Below are positions 58,646 through 64,000 of a stretch of 64,000 bases of DNA, in pieces. The DNA lies in contig JAVHZZ010000006.1 in NCBI GenBank assembly GCA_036250195.1, positions 186,929,850 to 186,993,849 of the forward strand, written 5' to 3'. Every line of letters starts with the position of its first letter. Within the stretch, counting starts at the first letter, position 1. Below the pieces are notes generated by a model. It made no database searches. It was given only the letters and a program-made list of their open reading frames with translations, and was not told the DNA's origin. A program made the translations under genes and the position numbers. This DNA is from Mixophyes australis. Its lineage: Eukaryota > Chordata > Amphibia > Anura > Limnodynastidae.

Positions 58646-59601
58646 ATGAGGGTCTCCATGGTGTGGTATATTGTCCTCTGCATCAAAATGACAAGATTGT
58701 GACAGGGGGTAAAGAAAAAGTTGGCAGTACTGAGTATACTGTTATAGCAGAAGCACAACTATAACTACTAGAAACCCATGCATAGGCCACATGGTATTAT
58801 TAGAATAATCAGTAAAAAATAAATGCTGGGCTCCTCAGAAAGAGACAGCTGTTATCACTAGTGGCCAGAGATAATGGATGGAACCTGCTTAGCAGCAGAG
58901 CACCTAATGCTGTAGCAGAGTCAGCTTTTCAAGTCTGTAGGGAGATGTAAGCAAGGCAGATAGGTCACACTATGCTATGTATCTTAGTACTGTACTAAAT
59001 ATAATTTAGCCAGTGCCCATTCATTTGCAGCTATTGATAATATTAACATTATGGCTGTGGTTAGATTTTAGAGGATATAGATCCCATTAATTGGACCTGA
59101 TTCTCATTTGTGAAATGCAAAATAAGATTCCACTTTCAACTGTATCCTGTTAGTACAATGCATTAGGTTTTCTTGAGATCAAAAGGGACCTTTTAACTAG
59201 GTTTATAGTTAGGGCTTGGCCTGATTTTAGGTTTAGGCTTAGACTTTAGAGAAGGTTCAGGGGGATTAAGAATGTTAGGTCAAGGTTAACCTATATTGCT
59301 TCTTTTATTATTTTCCCATCACATTAGTCAAGTAGTTTACTTGAAGAAGAGATTCACCTCTTTGTTACAAAGTTGTTGATAAAGAAATGCTTTAATGATC
59401 TGTTCCATCCATGCTCCATTACTAGGAATTTCTGGGTCCAAGACAAATATCCCTTTAGTATTTTTTACCAAACTGATTTCCAAGAACAATTTCATGCAAT
59501 TGTCAATGTATTGTATTAATCTAAATGTTTGAGTTTAATTAAATTTAATATGAACTGTAAATACTAACCTACAAATTTAACTGCACCTTTTCTTTCCATA
59601 G

Positions 59602-59702
59602 TTGCCATCAGTAGGAACTGCACAGAAAATGGATGGAGCTCTCACTCCCCTCCATACTTGAAAGTCTGCTTCTTCAATAGTAGCAATGAGACAGAAAACA
59701 AG
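59602..59702 (+). CDS. ghrhr: Class B1 GPCR exon 4: end of the hormone-binding domain
   Basis: It follows the acceptor ctttccatag, in phase 1 to complete exon 3, and encodes VAISRNCTENGWS, SPPYLKVC and FFNSSNETENK. NCT..GWS and the final Cys complete the sushi-like ectodomain fold, giving disulphides 4-6 and 2-5. Three sequons (NCT, NSS, NET) suggest glycosylation. The length of 101 bp fits the usual 98 bp plus one codon and ends in phase 0. The donor is AAG|gcaagt, a GC donor with otherwise perfect consensus. PPY before the last Cys agrees with GHRHR; 'SRNCTE.GWS' is also PAC1-like. The next exon (first membrane helix) is not in the window. Confidence 0.87.
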
Positions 59703-60582
59703 GCAAGTGAATGTTTTTTTTACAGGGCCAGATAAAGAGCCACATGGGCCTGGAGCTGACAATAATGAAGGGATTATTGTAAGCAAAACCGTTCTGCTTG
59801 AGGGGGTGATGCCAGCATCATGGAGAGCATGGGTAGTGCTTCCCTCCATCCACATCCGTATGTCTCAGTCACAATAATGGATATGGGAAGGAGGCTACTT
59901 GCCTGTATTAGCACAACTAAGCTAGGAAGCATGAAGTTTAACGCATCCCCTGGTCCTGGACTCTGCAAGGTGGTATAGGTTTTGCTGAAAGTGACTCAGA
60001 GGTTTCAGTTCTCCAAGACAGTCACCGGCAAAGTAGTGGAAAACAGAGAGTTGTCAGATAGTCTGAGTTCAAGCCAGCCAAGTAGCATGGTACAGAATCA
60101 TAACCCAGAGAATGGTAAGGGGAAGCCAAAGGTCAAACCAGGAGGGTATGGAGCAGCAAAAGAAGAGTCCCAGGGATAGTAGCCTAGCAGGGTCTGCAGC
60201 CAAAGGAAACACTAGCAGGGAATGGAAGGTAAAGGCTGGAGCTAGGAACAAAGGTACGCTGAAGTTAGGTATAGACCTGATACTATGGCACCCTAATGGT
60301 GCCAGACTCTGCTTTACACAGGGACCAGATGAATCTTATAGGGACTTGGCAGCTAATGACATAATTGACTCCCACCTGAATAAAGAATTCGTCCCGATGC
60401 CTAGTTCCGAGGACGTAGAGGCGGCCGGGAGGAACAGTTGTCCATCCCCGAGCAGCAAGCGAAATGTGGGGACGACACCTGACAGCCTCTCCTCTTTGCT
60501 TACATGATGAATGCACCCCTACTCGGTTTGTGCAGCATTTAAGGAAAATAAAGAGTGGCAAATACCTCCTAAAGGGTTGGGT

Positions 60583-60945
60583 ATGATCTGTTGACGGTGA
60601 ACTTGTCAAAGGTCAGACTGTCGTCACCAAAATGTGGAGACTTCGACTCCTCCACATGTTCAATGTGTCTGCGTGGTTAAAATGCCTACATTGTGACTGT
60701 CGAGAGTTGCTAAAGTCGACTGTTACAATGTCGATATTCAAACGGCAATGGCATAACACAGTCAGGGCACCCGGCGGCTCAATACACATAGTAAAATGGT
60801 GGTGCTATTGCCGGTTGAAAATCGGCATTGTGATTGTCAACTTTAGCAACTGTTGACAGTCATAATGTCGCCATTTTAAACATGTTGACATACTGAACCT
60901 GTCGACAGTCTGAACTTTGGCAGGTTCAGCGACGACCGATTGACT
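60583..60945. mobile_element. Long palindromic MITE (GTCGAC-rich)
   Basis: 'gttgacggtgaacttgtc' and 'aaaggtcagactgtcg' on the left are inverted as 'cgacagtctgaactttgg' and 'caggttcagcgacgac' on the right; the inner arms also pair ('aatgtcgatattcaaacgg' with 'ccggttgaaaatcggcatt'). It is about 360 bp and non-coding. Confidence 0.8.
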
Positions 60946-61029
60946 ACCTCCAATTCTAAATATTTCTCATGTTCCTGGCTGAGCAGGACAGTTCCCCCAA
61001 ATCTGAACTATTGGTATATAGTAACTATT

Positions 61030-61033
<4 letters not shown>

Positions 61034-61100
<67 letters not shown>
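61034..61100. repeat. (TA)n microsatellite with a central CACA interruption
   Basis: Two TA tracts are separated by 'cacatata'. Confidence 0.95.
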
Positions 61101-61102
<2 letters not shown>

Positions 61103-61189
61103 CATCCAGGTGCTTGGCATTCATACAGAACATGTGTACATTACCCTGTTGCCTTCCTCAGTACTTCACTTGTATGGATAGCGCAATAA

Positions 61190-61412
61190 ATAGATTCCAG
61201 TTGAGGCAGCACTAAAAGATTTAAGGCATATTGTAATTTGTATGAAAAGGGTGTATTTAATCCACTCCAATGTTTCAGTATATTACTTTCCTCACATCAT
61301 GTCTTTGAGGAAAGTAATATAATGAAATGTTGGAATGGATTAAATACACCCTTTTCATTCAAACTGAAACTTGTCTTAAATCCTTGAGTGCTGCCTCACC
61401 TGGAATCTATCT
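61190..61412. repeat. Palindrome with ~50-bp near-perfect inner arms
   Basis: 'aaagggtgtatttaatccac' and 'aatatattactttcctca'-type sequence on the left are inverted as 'tgaggaaagtaatataatg' and 'ggattaaatacaccctttt' on the right. The outer arms 'gattccagttgaggcagcac' and 'tgctgcctcacctggaatc' pair as well. The loop is only about 10 bases at about 61300. No element class is assigned. Confidence 0.85.
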
Positions 61413-61446
61413 ATCTATCTAAATCCCTGTGGCTAAACCACTAACG

Positions 61447-61785
61447 ATGGGCCTGATTCATTAAGGAACTTAAATTAGGAAGTTTCTTATTTAAGTCTCC
61501 TGGACAAAACCATGTTACAATGCAAGGGGTGAAAATTAGTTTTCTGTTTTGCACATAAGTTAAATACTGACTGTTTTTTCATGTAGCACACAAATACTTG
61601 ATAGCTTATTTGTACACTGAAATGTAAAGTTGATATTTGTGTGCTACATGAAAAAACAGTCAGTATTTAACTTATGTGCAAAACAGAAAACTAATTTTCA
61701 CCCCTTGCATTGTAATATGGTTTTGTCCAGGAGACTTAAATAGGAAATATCTTAATTTAAGTTCCTTAATGAATCAGGCCCCAGG
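61447..61785. mobile_element. Full-length palindromic 'cctgattcattaagg' MITE
   Basis: 'gggcctgattcattaaggaa' through 'catgtagcacacaaatac' on the left is nearly fully inverted on the right, ending 'ttccttaatgaatcaggccc'. This is the best-preserved copy; fragments occur at 12019, 23458, 25012 and 37893. Similar arms imply recent spread or gene conversion. Confidence 0.88.
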
Positions 61786-61926
61786 TCTTTAATGTGGATT
61801 TAAAATTGTAATTGCCACTTGAGTCGACAGGAAAAAAGCAGAATTTGATTTCCCGTTTAACCACTGCAGAAAGTGGTATAATATGAATTAAGCAGCACAT
61901 TCAGAGACAGTTTCTTTTACTAAGTC

Positions 61927-62142
61927 TATTTTCCTCCCACACTCCAAAAACATACTTGTAGGTTAACTGGCTGCTATAAATATTGACCCTAGTCACTCTC
62001 TCGCTCTGTCTGTCTGTCTGTGTGTGTATGTTAGGGAATTTAGACTGTAAGCTCCAATAGGGCAGGGACTGATGTGAATAAGTTCTCTGTACAGCGCTGC
62101 GGAATCATTGGCTCTATATAAATAAATGGTGATGATGATGAG
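61927..62142 (+). repeat. tRNA-headed SINE, head-truncated
   Basis: 'ttcctcccacactccaaaaa', 'tgaccctagtcactctctcg', 'tttagactgtaagctccaat' and 'ctctgtacagcgctgcggaa' match the 30003-30348 SINE in the opposite orientation. The tail is 'aaataaatggtgatgatgatg'. The A/B-box head is missing. Confidence 0.82.
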
Positions 62143-62614
62143 ATGAGGATTTGTAACAGAAGTAACACCATGCACTTCCGCTACGTACTCCGTCCATTTG
62201 TTCCAGAAGTGTTGACCCTGTGTTCTGCCTGTGGAGTATGTTTTATCCTCCTGCAATGGTTAGCTAACCCAGCAGAATCAGCTCTCTCACCTCCATAGTG
62301 TTCAGTGGAGATGACTATTTTGTATCCCAGCTGCTTACTGCCAGAGATTCAGGGACCAGCCTTTTCCCCCATCATACATGTTCTGGCAGTGAGACACTGC
62401 ACACCTGTACTAGAACGGCTGCCGGTTTCAGGGGGTTTCCCAGCAATTACCAAACTGAGCTGCCCTCTTGAGCCCTTCAGACAAGCCTTCAGACAACATA
62501 TAGCACTAAATTTGATGCCTCCAGTGCACCACTCATTGGTATCTGCAATTGAGGACCCAGGCTGTCACTGGTAAAATGTACTACACTACTCATGCAGATA
62601 GATGGGGTTTTAAC

Positions 62615-63058
62615 CAGTGCCCTCCCCAGACTTACACATCAACATGCCTGTGCCTTACATGACTTGCACATTCACATGTTTGTGCCTTCCCCTCACTTGC
62701 CCACCCACAACATTTCTGCCTTCCACTGAATTCTGTACTCACATTGTTATTCCCTCACCTGGCATGCGCACCCATACAGCTGTGCTTTCCCCTGACATGG
62801 GCACCCACACGGCTGTGCCCTCCGCTGATTTGTGCATACGCTTATGCCCTCCTCTGACTTGCGCACCCACATGGCTGTGTCCTTCCCTGACTTGTACACC
62901 CACGCAGTTGTGTCCTTCCGTGACTTGTGCAACCACATGCCTGTGCCTTCCCCTGACTTGGGTACCCACTTGCTTGTGCCTTCTCCATTCTTGCAGACCC
63001 ACATGTATGTGACCTTCCTTGACTTGGGCACACTCACACACCTGTGACCTCCCCTGAC
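62615..63058. repeat. ~36-39 bp minisatellite 'cctgacttg..cacccacatg'
   Basis: About eleven units of the form 'tgtgcccttccctgacttgtgcacccacatg' repeat in tandem from 62617, diverging outward. Frames on both strands remain open because the unit length is often a multiple of three. Confidence 0.85.
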
Positions 63059-63967
63059 TTGTAAGAAAATGCAAAGAAATTTTACTTAAAATGCTCTTGG
63101 CACACAAAGACTTTCTTATACTTGTTGATTTGGACCCTCAGAGGCATTTGTATTAATGAAGCAGACTGCAAACAGTGCGTTCCACTGCAGACACAACTGT
63201 ATACATGGCCTGTACGTTTATTGTTACACTGATGAAGACTACAAGATTCAGTGTAACATAAGATGTTTAAAGGTATGATTTAATACATTTTGCATGGGAT
63301 TAACTAGCATCTGTTATTACATATCCTTCATCAGCTTTTTCATATATTTTTGTGGCCTGTTTGGGGTGCAAAGAATGATATTTGACATATGGACTGTATC
63401 AAATACTGTCTGGACATATGTCTTTACTCTAATTATTGTTCCCACTAAAAAAGCTGGTCGTTATATTTTTGAGCAGGAACACTATGAATTTGAATCAGTA
63501 ACGAGTTGGATTGCTATATGTTTTTATTTCACATTGCATATTTATGATTTGTCTTAAGGTGATGATACATATGTTTTGCAGTTATATGCAGTGGGCAACT
63601 GCTCTGAATGTTGCATTCATTTTGATACTATTAGTAACATTCAATTAGTTACACTATATGCATTACTAATGTGAACAGTAAATATTTTGAATATCATTTA
63701 TGTAGTAAAATCTTAGAACAATGAACATTTATGTAGTAAAATCATATAACAAGGGAAAGGACTATTTAAGTCTTTGAATAAGAGTGTAAAATTGTTATAC
63801 GGAACATCCTATTACAGGGGACTAAAGTATCAGCCTATGATCCCCACAGTATGGAATGCAGACTCGTCTGCTAATAATAGTATATTTTTGTGTAACGAGA
63901 AAATCATATTGAAAATAAAATTAATGTTGGTATTTTTTCTAATTAATAACTAGAATTAAATAGATGT

Positions 63968-63991
63968 TCTAATTAATTAATTAATTAATTA
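63968..63991. repeat. (AATT)n run
   Basis: Four to five tandem 'aatt' units near the right edge. Confidence 0.85.
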
Positions 63992-64000
63992 AATGATCCT

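Larger units (their letters stand above)
36783..59601 (+). other. Intron 3 of the receptor gene, about 22.8 kb
   Basis: It runs from gtaggc to acceptor ctttccatag in matched phase 1. About half is recognisable transposon sequence. Stretches without identifiable content are roughly 36785-37890, 38340-38690, 40000-41010, 41580-42400, 46860-47920, 56720-58500 and 58645-59600. None contains a frame with family motifs. Confidence 0.7.
59703..64000 (+). other. Intron 4 of the receptor gene, 5' part
   Basis: It starts at the GC donor. I searched for the next exon (YTVGYSxS-type helix 1 and the RLHCTRN-type loop) and saw none. 59710-60580 contains text resembling a gypsy LTR on the minus strand ('gggaagccaaaggtcaaacc') but no coding motif. 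63060-63960 holds nothing recognisable. Confidence 0.6.

Noticed and set aside
59609..59611. Alternative exon 4 acceptor at the CAG inside 'catcagtagg'
   Set aside because: Splicing there would put the NCT..GWS block out of frame with exon 3.
63294..63557. Hydrophobic frame that could be the first transmembrane exon of the receptor
   Set aside because: It lacks the YTVGYS-type helix 1 and the following loop motif of class B1 receptors, and no splice sites fit its ends in phase 0.

Overview
This window is vertebrate nuclear DNA, most likely from an anuran amphibian with a large, repeat-rich genome. It is A+T-rich and intron-dominated, and its repeats match the usual frog repertoire: DIRS, Ty3/gypsy with and without a SCAN-type gag, Tx1/L1-like and L2-like LINEs, a tRNA-headed SINE, hAT and PIF-like MITEs, and the 'acatagtaacat' dispersed repeat. 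There is no prokaryotic gene organisation and no CRISPR array. The species cannot be named from the sequence.

The only host gene I can support is on the + strand: the first four coding exons of a class B1 (secretin-family) GPCR. Exon 1 (16440-16517) encodes a signal peptide. Exons 2 (24647-24761), 3 (36675-36782) and 4 (59602-59702) encode the hormone-binding ectodomain. Splice sites and phases (0, 1, 1, 0) join consistently, and the spliced order carries the family's six cysteines plus WD...CW, NCT..GW and PPY...C. Growth-hormone-releasing-hormone receptor (ghrhr) is the best guess (HPEC, WDG, PPY), but a GHRH-like/PRP receptor or PAC1/VPAC relative is not excluded. The transmembrane exons must lie beyond position 64000. 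Introns 2 and 3 are about 11.9 and 22.8 kb and are largely built of transposable elements.

Upstream (1-16000) is intergenic. It holds the 5' part of a hAT transposase with an uninterrupted reading frame that runs off the left edge, satellite-like repeats next to it, several MITEs, a U2 snRNA-like scrap, and a gypsy-type LTR element with a gag zinc knuckle and repeat-filled interior. A CpG-rich hAT MITE has a perfect 8-bp target duplication. Intron 1 (16.5-24.6 kb) is mainly anonymous DNA with LTR-like and MITE fragments.

Intron 2 holds a decayed L2-like LINE and a DIRS retrotransposon that was itself hit by a SINE and by a 3.67-kb hAT element packed with pyrimidine-rich minisatellites. Intron 3 holds a hAT end joined to an 18S rRNA fragment, a decayed gypsy, an L2 reverse-transcriptase piece, a second 4.4-kb BED-finger hAT with its own MITE insertion, a SCAN-gag gypsy with LTR, and a 5'-truncated Tx1/L1 element with clear target duplication. 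The tail of the window (59.7-64 kb, intron 4) has three large palindromic elements, an AT microsatellite, a SINE fragment and a 36-39 bp minisatellite.

All coordinates of decayed elements are approximate unless a target duplication or splice site is named.
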